A program made the position numbers and the translations under genes. A stretch of 64,000 bases of DNA from Gemmatimonadota bacterium. Its GTDB lineage: Bacteria > Gemmatimonadota > Gemmatimonadetes > Longimicrobiales > RSA9. A model generated the notes under the pieces. The model saw only the letters and a list, made by a program, of their open reading frames with translations. It did no database searches and had not been told where the DNA came from. Where the stretch lies: contig SLCC01000020.1 in assembly GCA_007126035.1 (NCBI GenBank), forward strand, positions 56,567 through 120,566, in the 5' to 3' direction. The stretch's first letter is position 1; each line of letters begins with the position of its first letter. Positions 1 to 9,679 of the stretch are shown one piece after another.

Positions 1-798
1 AGCCACCGCCAGGGCCGGGATCGCGCCCAGTATGGGGCCGACGAAGGGGATGAAGTTCAGGATCCCCGCTATCAGCCCCAGGGCCAGCGGCGCCGGGACA
101 CCCAGCAGCCAGAGCGCGGCTGTGGTGGTGATGAAGATCATGATCATGGCCACCGACATCCCGGCCATCCACCGCTTCAGGTTGTAACCCACCTCCAGCA
201 ACGCCTCCCGGAGCTGGGCCCGACCTTTGTGGGGGACCAGCCGGAGCACGCTCTCCACGTAGCCCCGCGGGTCCAGAGACAGGAAGAACCCGGTGAACAC
301 CACCAGCGCCGCGCCCACCACGCCACCCAGGATCGTGGTCAGGAGCGGCAGCGCGCCGGCCAGGATCCGGGCTGCCTCAACGCTCACCCGCGCCTCGATC
401 ATCTCCCGGAAATCCTCGGTCGGGCGCACCTCGCCCATGATGACCTAGAGCTGGGCCTCGGCCCAGGCCGCCAAGTCCCGCACCAGCCGGGGGACCTCCG
501 CCTGGATCATGGCGAACTGGGCTTGCAGCACCGGCCAGTACAGGTAGAAGAACCCGCCCACCACCAGCGCCAGCAGCGCGAGACTCAGGATCGCGGCCAG
601 CGTCCGCGGCAGCCAGCGCGAGAGCGGGTCGACGAACAGGGACAGGAAGATGGCGAACAGGATAGCGAGGAAGGCGATGAAGATCAGGTCACGAGCCAGC
701 CACAACGCGAACGCCAGGGCCCAGACGCCCATGACCACCATGGTGGCCCTGGCCACGAAGCCATAGCTGATACGGCGGGCCCGCTGATCAGGCTGCAC
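1..798 (-). pseudogene. AI-2E family transporter (PF01594-like), interrupted by an in-frame TAG at 445-447 and truncated by the window edge
   Basis: GTG start at 798 preceded by GGGGGAG. Hydrophobic ORF ends ...DLAAWAEAQL*. The same frame continues after the stop as VIMGEVRPTEDFREMIEARVSVEAARILAGALPLLTTILGG...GFFLSLDPRGYVESVLRLVPHKGRAQLREALLEVGYNLKRW..., typical of AI-2E transporters. Confidence 0.7.
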
Positions 799-1053
799 TG
801 CTCCCCCTCCTGGCCTTAGGCGCGGGCGCCTCGCCCGCAACCTGCCCCATCCGCGCGAGGATAGTCGGGCAACGGCCGTGCCAGTCGACGCGGTGCGCCA
901 GCGCGTGGATCCGCCCTCACCGACCATGACCCGCTCCGCCATACCACTGTCCCGATACGGCCTTGCCGCAACAGCCACCACCTCCTAGTGTTGCCGTGCC
1001 GGAGCCCCTGTCGCGTCCGGAACGGTGAGCTGCCACACGATGAAAGGACGAGC

Positions 1054-1527
1054 ATGAGTCGATCACTGAACAAGGTCACCCTCATCGGTAACGTGGGGGC
1101 GGAGCCCGAGATCCGGTCCACCCCCTCAGGCACGCGCATCGCGAAGGTCTCTCTGGCCACCAACCGGACCTTCACTGATCGCTCGGGCCAACAGCAGGAC
1201 AAGACGGAGTGGCATCGGCTCACGTTCTGGGACAAACTGGCCGACGTGGTCGAGCGGTACGTCCACAAGGGGGACCGCCTCTACGTGGAAGGACGCCTGG
1301 AGTACTCTCAGACCCAGGACGAACAGGGCAACGTCAGGTACTGGACCGACATCGTCGCCCGGGAGATGATAATGCTCGGAGCCGGCGGACCGGGCGGCGG
1401 CGGCGGACCGGGCGGCGGTGGCGGACCGGGCGGCGGTGGAGCCGACTACGGCCGCGACCAAGCTCCCGGTAGAGAGCCCGCGCCGGGACCGGGCCCCTTC
1501 GAAGAGGACGACGATCTGCCGTTCTGA
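1054..1527 (+). CDS. ssb: Single-stranded DNA-binding protein (OB fold, acidic C-terminal tip)
   Basis: MSRSLNKVTLIGNVGAEPEIRSTPSG...; Gly/Pro linker; C-terminal EEDDDLPF tip. Confidence 0.95.
   Translation: MSRSLNKVTLIGNVGAEPEIRSTPSGTRIAKVSLATNRTFTDRSGQQQDKTEWHRLTFWDKLADVVERYVHKGDRLYVEGRLEYSQTQDEQGNVRYWTDIVAREMIMLGAGGPGGGGGPGGGGGPGGGGADYGRDQAPGREPAPGPGPFEEDDDLPF
1388..1441 (+). repeat. In-frame tandem repeat, about 18 bp x 3, encoding GPGGGG in the SSB linker
   Basis: ggaccgggcggcggYggc repeated three times. Confidence 0.8.
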
Positions 1528-1557
1528 GGATGCACCGGCGCGCCCGGGCTCGTGGGC

Positions 1558-2478
1558 TCAATCGTCGGGTGACAGCAGTGCCTGGTAGCTCTCGAAACGC
1601 TCCACCGGGATCTCCCCGGCCTCCACGGCCTTCCTGACCGCGCAGCCCGGCTCGTGATCATGTGAGCAGGACCGGCCGAACCGGCAGGAGTCCAGGTAGT
1701 CCTGGAACTCGGGGAAGTGTAGGTCCAGCTCGGTCGGGTCTATGCGCCAGAAGCCCAGCTCCCGGAGGCCGGGTGTATCGGCCACGTAGCCGCCGCAGCT
1801 CAGTGGGATGAGTCGGGCAGAGACGGTGGTGTGGCGGCCCTTCCCCACGGCCTCGCTCACGGCGGCTGTCCGGAGCTGGAGGTCCGGGTCCATGGCGTTG
1901 AGGAGGCTGGACTTGCCCACGCCCGAGGGCCCGGCCAGCGCGCTGACCCGTCCGCACAGGTGCTGGCGCAGGTCTTCGATGCCCTGGCCGGTACTGGCGC
2001 TGGTGACCACGACGGGGTAGCCGATCCTTTCATAGACGCGGAACGGCTCGAAGTGCTCCTCGTCCGCCAGGTCCGCCTTGTTGGCCACGACGACCGCGTT
2101 CAGATCGTTCGCCTCCGCCAGCACGAGGAACCGGTCCAGCATGCGGAGCCGTGGGGTCGGATGTACCAGTGCGAAGACGGCCACGATCTGGTCCACGTTG
2201 GCGGCCAACACCTTGGCCCGATACCGTCCCGCCCTGGGCGCCGCCCTGGCGAGCTCGCTCTGCCGCTCCGCCACCGCCTCGATCGTGTAGTTGCCGTCCT
2301 CGTGCTGGCGGACCTGGACCCGGTCACCCACCACCACCGCGTCGCCGGTCCTTTGCTGCTGCTTCAGCCGACCGCGCAGCACGGCCTCCACCACCTCGCC
2401 CCGATGCAACTCGACCTCGTACTTCCCGCCCACGGCGGATCGTACGAGGCCGTTGATCTGCCCGGAGGCGGCTGACAT
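1558..2478 (-). CDS. rsgA: Ribosome small-subunit-dependent GTPase A
   Basis: Circularly permuted GTPase motifs (NKADL, GPSGVGKSSLLN, DTPG) and C-terminal Zn site CRFGRSCSHDHEPGC. Confidence 0.95.
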   Translation of the reverse strand: MSAASGQINGLVRSAVGGKYEVELHRGEVVEAVLRGRLKQQQRTGDAVVVGDRVQVRQHEDGNYTIEAVAERQSELARAAPRAGRYRAKVLAANVDQIVAVFALVHPTPRLRMLDRFLVLAEANDLNAVVVANKADLADEEHFEPFRVYERIGYPVVVTSASTGQGIEDLRQHLCGRVSALAGPSGVGKSSLLNAMDPDLQLRTAAVSEAVGKGRHTTVSARLIPLSCGGYVADTPGLRELGFWRIDPTELDLHFPEFQDYLDSCRFGRSCSHDHEPGCAVRKAVEAGEIPVERFESYQALLSPDD

Positions 2479-3365
2479 CAGGCGGCGAAGCTCTCCAGTG
2501 CTATCCCCATGTCCCCCTCCCGGAGTCGCTTCAGTGCCCGGTCCCGGAGCTGGCGTACCCGCTCACGGGTCACGCCCAGCATGTTGCCGATCTCTTCCAG
2601 GGTGTGGGCCTCACCGCCGTCGAGCCCGAAATAGAGCCGGAGCACCCTGGCGTCCCGGGGGTTCAGTGTTTCCAGGGCCGCGTCGATGTGCTCGGCGAGC
2701 ATGCGGTCCTCCACGTCCTCCTCGGGCTCGGTGGCCTCGTCGAGGACGAAACGCTCCACCAGGTAGCTGTCATCGGTGTCACCGATGGGTGCGTCCAGCC
2801 GGATCTCGGCGGAGTTGAGCGTCTGCAACTGCTCCACCACCTCGGGCGTCAGCTTGGCGGCCTTCGCCACCTCTTCCGTGCTCGGGTCCCGGCGCAGCTC
2901 CTGCTTCAGCCGCTCCCGCTCGCGGAAGATCCGAGCCAGGTCGCTGGCCCGGTTGAGGGGGACACGCACTGCCCGGCCCTGATTGGCCAGTGCCGCCAGG
3001 ATGGCCTGACGGATCCACCAAACTGCGTACGAGATGAACTTGACACCCTGGTCCGGGTCGAACTTCCTGGCCGCCGTTACCAGGCCTACATTGCCTTCCT
3101 GGATGAGGTCCGCCAGCGATACGCCCCGGTTCTGGTACTTCTTGGCCACGCTGATGACGAACCGCAGGTTGGCCCGTGCCAGGGCCATGATCGCGTCCTC
3201 GTCGCCTGCCTTCGCACGGCGACCCAACTCGATCTCCTCCTGGGTCGTGATCAGCTCATGCTTACTGACGTCACCCAGGTACTGATCGAGGGCGTTCTGG
3301 TCCTCGTGCAGGGGCCGGAATCCCTCCAGCCGCCGCCGGCGCTGCTTGCTTTCGATAGTTGCCAT
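2478..3365 (-). CDS. RNA polymerase sigma-70 factor, SigA/RpoD-like, lacking region 1.1
   Basis: Regions 2 to 4: LRFVISVAKKYQNRGVSLADLIQEGNVGLVTAARKFDPDQGVKFISYAVWWIRQAI; HTH LEEIGNMLGVTRERVRQL. TGATG overlap with rsgA. Confidence 0.93.
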   Translation of the reverse strand: MATIESKQRRRRLEGFRPLHEDQNALDQYLGDVSKHELITTQEEIELGRRAKAGDEDAIMALARANLRFVISVAKKYQNRGVSLADLIQEGNVGLVTAARKFDPDQGVKFISYAVWWIRQAILAALANQGRAVRVPLNRASDLARIFRERERLKQELRRDPSTEEVAKAAKLTPEVVEQLQTLNSAEIRLDAPIGDTDDSYLVERFVLDEATEPEEDVEDRMLAEHIDAALETLNPRDARVLRLYFGLDGGEAHTLEEIGNMLGVTRERVRQLRDRALKRLREGDMGIALESFAA

Positions 3366-3582
3366 CCTCCCCCACCGCTCTCTAGCCCGCCGGACCGCCC
3401 GGCCTTGAATGGAAACCCTTGCGAGGCCTGGAAGGTTCCACCGCAAGGTCTTTGCCTGCGCGAACCGTTCCGGTGCGATCGAATCCAGCGGGTCAACCCC
3501 GTCTCGCGGCTGGTATTAACCCTGCCACCGGGCGGGGGTTCCGGCGGGTGTCGGTGCGGGAGCTGGCGTCCGTGGCGTCAGC

Positions 3583-4167
3583 CTATGGATCCGGCGTCGG
3601 GTCAGCCGGCTGGCCCAGGGGCTGGGGCGCAGTGGCGTCCGGGGTGGGAGTGGTCTGCGCGGCCGCGTCCACGCGCACCCTGGCATCCCGTAGCGGGTCC
3701 TGGGCCAGGAGCTGCTCCAGGGGCGGCGGTGCCGGGCCACCGCCCGGCAGGGCCAGTTGGGCTTGCAGGTCCTGGATCGCGGTGCGGATCGTGACCAGGT
3801 CATCCTCCACGGCTGCCAGCGTGGCGCCTCGCCGCAACTTCGCCACCACGGCGTCGGCCAACGCCTGGATCTGCCGCAGGCGCGCCTCGACCAGGTAGCC
3901 AGTGGCCAGCCAGTCGACCTCCCGGGGCGCGTGGAGAAGCTGATCGGTGATGGCCTCGGCTGTGAGTATCCGCTCCGGCTCACCCGCCAGGGCCAGCTCG
4001 ATCTCCGCCTCCACCATCCGTAGCTTCTCTTCGAGTGGCACGTCCTGACCAGGTGCCAGAACGGTGGCGGGCGGCGGTGCCTCGCCGGTCACACGCCGCT
4101 GGTCCGGCCACAGCTCGCAGCCGGTCAAGGTGAGGGCTACAATGGCTGTCAGAAGTATTCGTCGCAT
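3583..4167 (-). CDS. Predicted lipoprotein, unknown function
   Basis: Signal peptide with lipobox LTGC (MRRILLTAIVALTLTGCELWP), helical body, Pro-rich C-terminus. Confidence 0.7.
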   Translation of the reverse strand: MRRILLTAIVALTLTGCELWPDQRRVTGEAPPPATVLAPGQDVPLEEKLRMVEAEIELALAGEPERILTAEAITDQLLHAPREVDWLATGYLVEARLRQIQALADAVVAKLRRGATLAAVEDDLVTIRTAIQDLQAQLALPGGGPAPPPLEQLLAQDPLRDARVRVDAAAQTTPTPDATAPQPLGQPADPTPDP

Positions 4168-4233
4168 CGGTTTCCCACAGGGGCAATCACCATGCCTGTT
4201 GCCCAACGTCCCATTGATGATCTACCCTAACGC

Positions 4234-4962
4234 ATGAACCTGGTTTCCGCAGGGCTCAGCGACCGGGGCCGTGTCCGGCCCAGGAACGAGGACGCGCTGC
4301 TCCTCAGACCGGAGCGAGGGCTGTTCGCCGTGGCCGACGGGATGGGCGGGCATGTCGGTGGCGACATCGCCAGTCGCGTCGCCGTCGACGTCCTGGACGA
4401 ACTCGGCCCGGACGGCCTGGACGCGGAGCAGCTGCGCTCCATCTTCCTTGCCGCCCATGGCGCCATTCTCCGGGCGGTAAGCGCTGACCCCACCCTGTCC
4501 GGCATGGGCACCACCATGACCGCGCTCCGGGTGCGCCCGGAGAACGATGGCTGCCTCATAATCCACACTGGCGACTCCCGCGCGTACCGCTTCCGGGACC
4601 CACAGCTCCACCAGCTCACCAGGGACCATACCTGGGTCCAGGACCAGGTCGATGCCGGGCTCCTGCAGCCCGAGCAGGCACGAGCGCATCCATACTCCTC
4701 GGTCCTCACCTCGGCCCTGGGCATTGTCAATGGCGAGCCCGAGATCCAGGTGGTGGACGTGCCGTGCGACGCCGGTGACACCATCCTCCTCTGCACCGAC
4801 GGCCTCACCGCCGGACTGGCCGACCAGGACATCGCCCGGCTGCTCAGCAGGGAGCCGGACATGGACGCCGCCGCCCGGGCCCTCATCGCCGCTGCGAACG
4901 ACGCCGGCGGCAGTGACAACATCACCGTGGCGCTGGTGCGGCTCCTGGCCTCAGGTCAGTAA
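4234..4962 (+). CDS. PP2C-family protein serine/threonine phosphatase
   Basis: DRGRVRPRNEDALL, FAVADGMGGHVGGDIAS, HTGDSRAYRFR, LCTDGLT, GGSDNITVALV. Confidence 0.95.
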   Translation: MNLVSAGLSDRGRVRPRNEDALLLRPERGLFAVADGMGGHVGGDIASRVAVDVLDELGPDGLDAEQLRSIFLAAHGAILRAVSADPTLSGMGTTMTALRVRPENDGCLIIHTGDSRAYRFRDPQLHQLTRDHTWVQDQVDAGLLQPEQARAHPYSSVLTSALGIVNGEPEIQVVDVPCDAGDTILLCTDGLTAGLADQDIARLLSREPDMDAAARALIAAANDAGGSDNITVALVRLLASGQ

Positions 4963-6354
4963 CGCGTGCTGGGCCGCGAGCCGTTGCTCCACCTCGTTCG
5001 GCCCCATGGCCACCACTCCGGCCACGGCGGAGGCTGGCGGCACCCGCCGGGGCGGGGCCAGGGCGAACAGGCGCAGCACCCGTGCCGTCCGGTACAGCTC
5101 ATCGGCTACAGCCGGTAGCCCGATGAGACCCGCCCGGCCGGCCGGGCCGAGGCGGAGGACCCCGCCATCATGACGGCGGACGAGGAGGTCGAGCCGGAAC
5201 ATGCCAGGCTTGGACGGATAGTCCACGAAGACCCACCCCCTCTCCAGGCCCATCTCCTCCGCCAGACGATCCTCCACCGCGCGCTTCAACGATGTGTCCA
5301 GCCGAGCCCATTCGCCGCCCTCGGGCAGCAGGTCCGCCGCCACCAGTTCGATGACCCGCTTGGGCAGACGTCGGCCCTGGAGTGATGCCACCATCCGGCC
5401 GACCTGCTGGGCCTCCGCAGCGCCGTGGGCCGAGGCCCGCTCCGACAGCAGGAACAGCAACGCCTCGTCAGTCTTACCCACCAACTCTGCCGGCGCCAGC
5501 AGGCCGATGCGCAGCGAGTCGTAGACGATCCGCTTGTACAGCACGGTCGCCGCCCGCACCGCGTGGTGCCAGTAGACGTTGCGGTACATCTGGTACTTCG
5601 AGAACAGCAGCGACTCCAGCGCCGCCACCCCCTTCTCGTCCACTCCCACCTCCGCAGCCCCTCCCTCCGGCGGGGTCTCCAGCACCAGGGCCTGGAGCAG
5701 GCGGTCCACATCGACTTCGCCATACGGCACACCGCAGAAGCGGGCGTCCCGCTTCAGGTACTCGATCTTGTCCAGGTCCAGGCTCCCGCTGACCAGCCCC
5801 TGGAGCGGCGAAGGGGAGCGCCCGCGGATCAGGAGCTCCACCTGGTCCGCGCCGTCCGGCGCCACCGACTCCAGCGCCGCACGCACGTCCGGGTCGGCCA
5901 GGAACCTGCCGGTCAGCGTCTCGTGGTGCCCGGGGATCAACGGCTCCTCCAGCTCCTCGAGGGCGTGGGAGAAGGGGTAGTGGCCCACGTCGTGGAGCAG
6001 ACCCGCCAACGGCACCAGACGTTGCTCCGCCTCCGTCAACTCCTCCAGCTCTCCTTGCCGCGCCATGCTCGTCAGCGCCCGCCGGATCAGGTGGTAGACG
6101 CCCAGAGCGTGGTCGAAGCGGGTGTGATTCGCCCCAGGGTAGACCAGATGGGCAAAGCCGAGCTGGCGGATGTAGCGGAGGCGCTGGAAGGCCGCCGAAT
6201 CGATTATCCGGTGAGCGGTCCCGTCCACGTGGATGGTGCCCCAGACCGGCTCCCGGACTAATACGGCGCCGCCGGCCTTCACCTCCGTCGCTTCCTTCCT
6301 GATCCCCAATTGTCCTCCGTTCCGGACCGTTCCGCCGCCGGCTGGCGCGATCAA
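4951..6354 (-). CDS. HD-domain phosphohydrolase (dGTPase/SAMHD1-like)
   Basis: HRIIDSAAFQRLRYIRQLG, HTRFDHALGVYHL, LLHDVGHYPFSHALE, LDLDKIEYLKRDA. Overlaps the 3' end of the PP2C gene convergently by 12 bp. Confidence 0.9.
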   Translation of the reverse strand: MIAPAGGGTVRNGGQLGIRKEATEVKAGGAVLVREPVWGTIHVDGTAHRIIDSAAFQRLRYIRQLGFAHLVYPGANHTRFDHALGVYHLIRRALTSMARQGELEELTEAEQRLVPLAGLLHDVGHYPFSHALEELEEPLIPGHHETLTGRFLADPDVRAALESVAPDGADQVELLIRGRSPSPLQGLVSGSLDLDKIEYLKRDARFCGVPYGEVDVDRLLQALVLETPPEGGAAEVGVDEKGVAALESLLFSKYQMYRNVYWHHAVRAATVLYKRIVYDSLRIGLLAPAELVGKTDEALLFLLSERASAHGAAEAQQVGRMVASLQGRRLPKRVIELVAADLLPEGGEWARLDTSLKRAVEDRLAEEMGLERGWVFVDYPSKPGMFRLDLLVRRHDGGVLRLGPAGRAGLIGLPAVADELYRTARVLRLFALAPPRRVPPASAVAGVVAMGPNEVEQRLAAQHALLT

Positions 6355-6552
6355 TGCACCCTCTGCCGTCAGCCACGCTGGTAGGACTGGCGCTGGGAGG
6401 GAGTAGTGGCCCTGGGAGCAACGCTACGGCAGCCCTGGTCGCCCGGCAAGGAACGATAGGGTCGGGGCACCTCGTCGCCTGGAGCATTGCGCAGGACCGC
6501 CGGTATGGTGATTCTTCAGGTCACGCGTCGTAAGAGCGTACCACGGAAGCAG

Positions 6553-8352
6553 ATGAGCGGACGATCGCAGGTGGAGTACCTGGCCCTGGGACTGTTCCTC
6601 CTCGCCGCCCCGTCACTGGCGGCACAGGAGGACGGCGCCAGGGAGTGCCCGGCGGGCGTGGTCAAGCACATCTTCATCGACAACCACTCCATCTTCGACA
6701 TCTCGGACCCATCACTGGACCCGCGGTTCCGCTGGGCGTACGACCTGGCGAACCGGCTGCACATTCGCACCAGGTCGGAAGTCATCGCCCGGGAGCTGCT
6801 GTTCCAGGTGGGCGACTGCTTCGATCCCTTGCTCATAGAGGAGTCGGCACGCCTGCTCCGGTCCCATCGTTTCCTCGGCAACGTGGACATCTACGGTGTC
6901 CAGCAGCCTGACCGTGACTATCACGTCATCGTGGACACTGAGGACGAGTGGTCGACCCAGGTGGAGGCGAAGCTGGACCTGACGGGCGGCATGAAGTTGG
7001 AGGGCCTGGACCTGCGGGAGCGGAACCTGATGGGCACCGGGCGCGAGCTGGGCGTCTTCTACCACTCCCTGGACGCCACGCGGGAGTACGGCCTCGCGGC
7101 CCGGGCGCCCCAGTTCCTGGGCCGCCGCTGGGTGGCTGACCTGGCGGTGGGTCGCACGCGCGCGGGCAGCATGCTCGAGCAGGGGCTGGCCCACCCGTTC
7201 GTCGGCGAGATCGGCCACTGGTCGGCGCGCCAGCTCATCCATTACCGGGACCGCCACTTCGACTACGTCCTCGCCCCCTCCGGGGACGGGGTGGAGCGAC
7301 GGGTCTTGGTCCCGCTCACAGAGCGCGGCGTCCACGTCCTGGGGTTCAGGAGGTTCGGCGAGCCAGGCAACCATACGGTAGTGGGTGCGGGGTTCAGCGC
7401 TCTCGAGCTCAGGTACGATGGCGCTCCCGATCGGGGCATCACCATGGTCGAGGCGGGCAGGTACGATGACCGATTCCCGGCCCCCCCGGAACTGCGAGAG
7501 CCCGCGGAGGAGCGGATCGAAGAGCTGCGGAACGTCAGGGCGGTGGTCCTCCTGGGCAAGCGCAACATCAGCTGGCAGCAGCGACGCGGCCTTGACAGCT
7601 TCCGCGGCCGGCAGGACGTGCGCGTCGGCGCCGAAATCGAGCTGGCCGTGGGGCGTTCACTGCCAGGGCTCCACGCCGACAACGACCTCGCGGCCACCCT
7701 GGACCTCTACTTCGCCGCCGGCCCGTCATCCGCCTTCCTGGTCGGTCGCGTCCGCACCGACGCTCGCCGGGATTACGACGCAGATGCCCGCCTGATCGAG
7801 TTGCGCGACATCTTCTCTGAGGGTGAGGTGCTGGTGTACCTGGAGCCGGGCCGGCCCGGCAACCGGACCATCCTCCTGCGCGCCGCGGGGGCCGGTGGCT
7901 GGCACGTGCGCAGCCCCCACCAGCTCACCCTGGGCGGGGAGCGGTCGCTCCGTGGCTGGCCAGAGGACCGCCTGCCTGGAGGACGACGGCTGGTCTTCAC
8001 CGCCGAAGACCGCTGGCACGCCGGCTGGCCGTTCCCGGACCTGGCCGACGTGGGGACTTCCCTGTTCGTGGACATGGGCAGGATCTGGCCAGGCAACGCG
8101 CCCTACGGCGCCGACTCCGGCTGGCGCGCCTCGGTGGGTGGCGGGCTGCGGATCAACTTCCCGGCAGGCGGGACCAATACCTTGCGGATCGATGCCGCGT
8201 TCCCACTGTCGAGCGATGGCGGACTCGGCCGGATGCAGCTGCTGATCGGAGTGGGAGAGTACCTGGGCATCACCACTCCCTTCTCCGATCCGCAGTTCGG
8301 CCGCTCCCGCATGCCGCCCATCACCGGCTCCGCCCCGGACCGCACCCGCTGA
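6553..8352 (+). CDS. BamA/TamA-family (Omp85-like) outer-membrane protein
   Basis: Signal peptide, POTRA-like region (VKHIFIDNHSIFDISDP...), Omp85-type C-terminal barrel (LGGERSLRGWPEDRLPGGRRLVFTAEDRW...FVDMGRIW...GGGLRINFP). Confidence 0.75.
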   Translation: MSGRSQVEYLALGLFLLAAPSLAAQEDGARECPAGVVKHIFIDNHSIFDISDPSLDPRFRWAYDLANRLHIRTRSEVIARELLFQVGDCFDPLLIEESARLLRSHRFLGNVDIYGVQQPDRDYHVIVDTEDEWSTQVEAKLDLTGGMKLEGLDLRERNLMGTGRELGVFYHSLDATREYGLAARAPQFLGRRWVADLAVGRTRAGSMLEQGLAHPFVGEIGHWSARQLIHYRDRHFDYVLAPSGDGVERRVLVPLTERGVHVLGFRRFGEPGNHTVVGAGFSALELRYDGAPDRGITMVEAGRYDDRFPAPPELREPAEERIEELRNVRAVVLLGKRNISWQQRRGLDSFRGRQDVRVGAEIELAVGRSLPGLHADNDLAATLDLYFAAGPSSAFLVGRVRTDARRDYDADARLIELRDIFSEGEVLVYLEPGRPGNRTILLRAAGAGGWHVRSPHQLTLGGERSLRGWPEDRLPGGRRLVFTAEDRWHAGWPFPDLADVGTSLFVDMGRIWPGNAPYGADSGWRASVGGGLRINFPAGGTNTLRIDAAFPLSSDGGLGRMQLLIGVGEYLGITTPFSDPQFGRSRMPPITGSAPDRTR

Positions 8353-8362
8353 GACGGTCACC

Positions 8363-9064
8363 GTGACCCTGCTGCGCCGGCTCGAAGGGGCAGAGGAGCT
8401 CATGGATGGGCCAGACGTCGAGAGGACGGAGCTGGAGACGGCCTTGCGTCACCTGGCCCGGATCAACCGGTGGACCGGTGCCCGGCGCGCCCTCCTCAAA
8501 CACCTCCCCACGGTGGTGCCGCCGGCCGGCTCCCGTATCCTGGACGTGGGCACCGGCGGGGCGGACCTGCCCCTGGCCGTGGCCGGTTGGGCCGAGAGCC
8601 GCGGCAGGCGCGTCAGCATCGTTGCCGTGGACCGGCACCAGGCCACCCTCGAGCTGGCCCGGCAGCGCGTGGCCCACCGCCCGGAGATCCGGACCCTCCG
8701 CGCCGATGTCCTCAGGCTGCCGTTCCCCGCTGGCGCCTTCGACCTGGCCCTCCTTTCCATGACGCTCCATCACCTGGACGGGCACGCCCTCACACACGCG
8801 CTCGGCGAGCTGGCCAGGGTGGCCGAGGGCGGCCGCGTGATGGTAGGCGAGCTGGAGCGCTCCGTGCCCAACTACCTGGGCGCCCGCCTCCTGGCCGCCA
8901 CGATCTGGCGCGGCAACGGGGTGACCCGCCACGACGGACCCATCTCCGTGCGCCGCGCCTTCACCCCCGGCGAGCTCCTCGAGCTGGCCCGCCAGGCCGG
9001 GCTCCGGGCCCCGCAGGTCCACAGGCACCCGTTCTATCGCCTGATCCTCATCGCCAGCGCCTGA
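8363..9064 (+). CDS. Class I SAM methyltransferase of the type found beside PKS genes
   Basis: GTG start; ELMDGPDVERTELETALRHLARINR; SAM motif ILDVGTGGADLPLAVA; DLALLSMTLHHL. Confidence 0.85.
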   Translation: MTLLRRLEGAEELMDGPDVERTELETALRHLARINRWTGARRALLKHLPTVVPPAGSRILDVGTGGADLPLAVAGWAESRGRRVSIVAVDRHQATLELARQRVAHRPEIRTLRADVLRLPFPAGAFDLALLSMTLHHLDGHALTHALGELARVAEGGRVMVGELERSVPNYLGARLLAATIWRGNGVTRHDGPISVRRAFTPGELLELARQAGLRAPQVHRHPFYRLILIASA

Positions 9065-9187
9065 GAGCCGCGGCGGAAATCGTGGCCCCGCGGCAGCGGC
9101 CCCTTTCCTGCAGCGCCCGCCCACTGCTTGTGACGGTCGTACTCTCGTCCGGGCAACACTTCACACTGGCCCAGCCACGGAGCCGAG

Positions 9188-9679
9188 ATGATCCGAATCG
9201 ATGAACAGCTGTCGACGTCGCCCCCGGACCTTCTTTTCCAGGTGGCTGCCGACGTGGAGCGATGGCCGGATATCCTGCCGCACTACCGCTGGGTGAAGTT
9301 CCAAGAGAAGACCGGCTTCGGCCACGGTCTGGTGGAGATGGCGGCCTGGCGGGATTTCGGCGGCCCACTCCGCTACCCCACATGGTGGGCCTCCCGGATG
9401 GAGAGCGACCCGGCCGTGCCCGTGGTCCACTACCGGCACGTGGACGGCGTGACCCGGGGCATGGACGTGAGCTGGGAGTTCATCCCTGCCGCCGGCGCCA
9501 CGCTGGTCCGTGTGGTCCACGAGTGGCAGGGCCCGGCCTGGCCGGTGATCGGCCGCTTCGCCGCCAGGCACGTGATAGGTCCGCACTTCGTGAGCGCCAT
9601 AGCCCGTCGCACCATAGCCGGCGTCTGCGCCGAGGCGGAGCGGCGAGCCGGGGTGACGAAGGCGGGGCCTCATGGCTGA
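9188..9679 (+). CDS. SRPBCC / polyketide cyclase-dehydrase-like protein
   Basis: VAADVERWPDILPHYRWVKF...VSWEFIPAAGATLVRVVHEW. Confidence 0.8.
   Translation: MIRIDEQLSTSPPDLLFQVAADVERWPDILPHYRWVKFQEKTGFGHGLVEMAAWRDFGGPLRYPTWWASRMESDPAVPVVHYRHVDGVTRGMDVSWEFIPAAGATLVRVVHEWQGPAWPVIGRFAARHVIGPHFVSAIARRTIAGVCAEAERRAGVTKAGPHG

Noticed and set aside
1388-1441. GC-rich 18-bp repeats considered as an independent element
   Set aside because: They are in frame and encode the Gly/Pro linker of SSB, which is common in SSB proteins.
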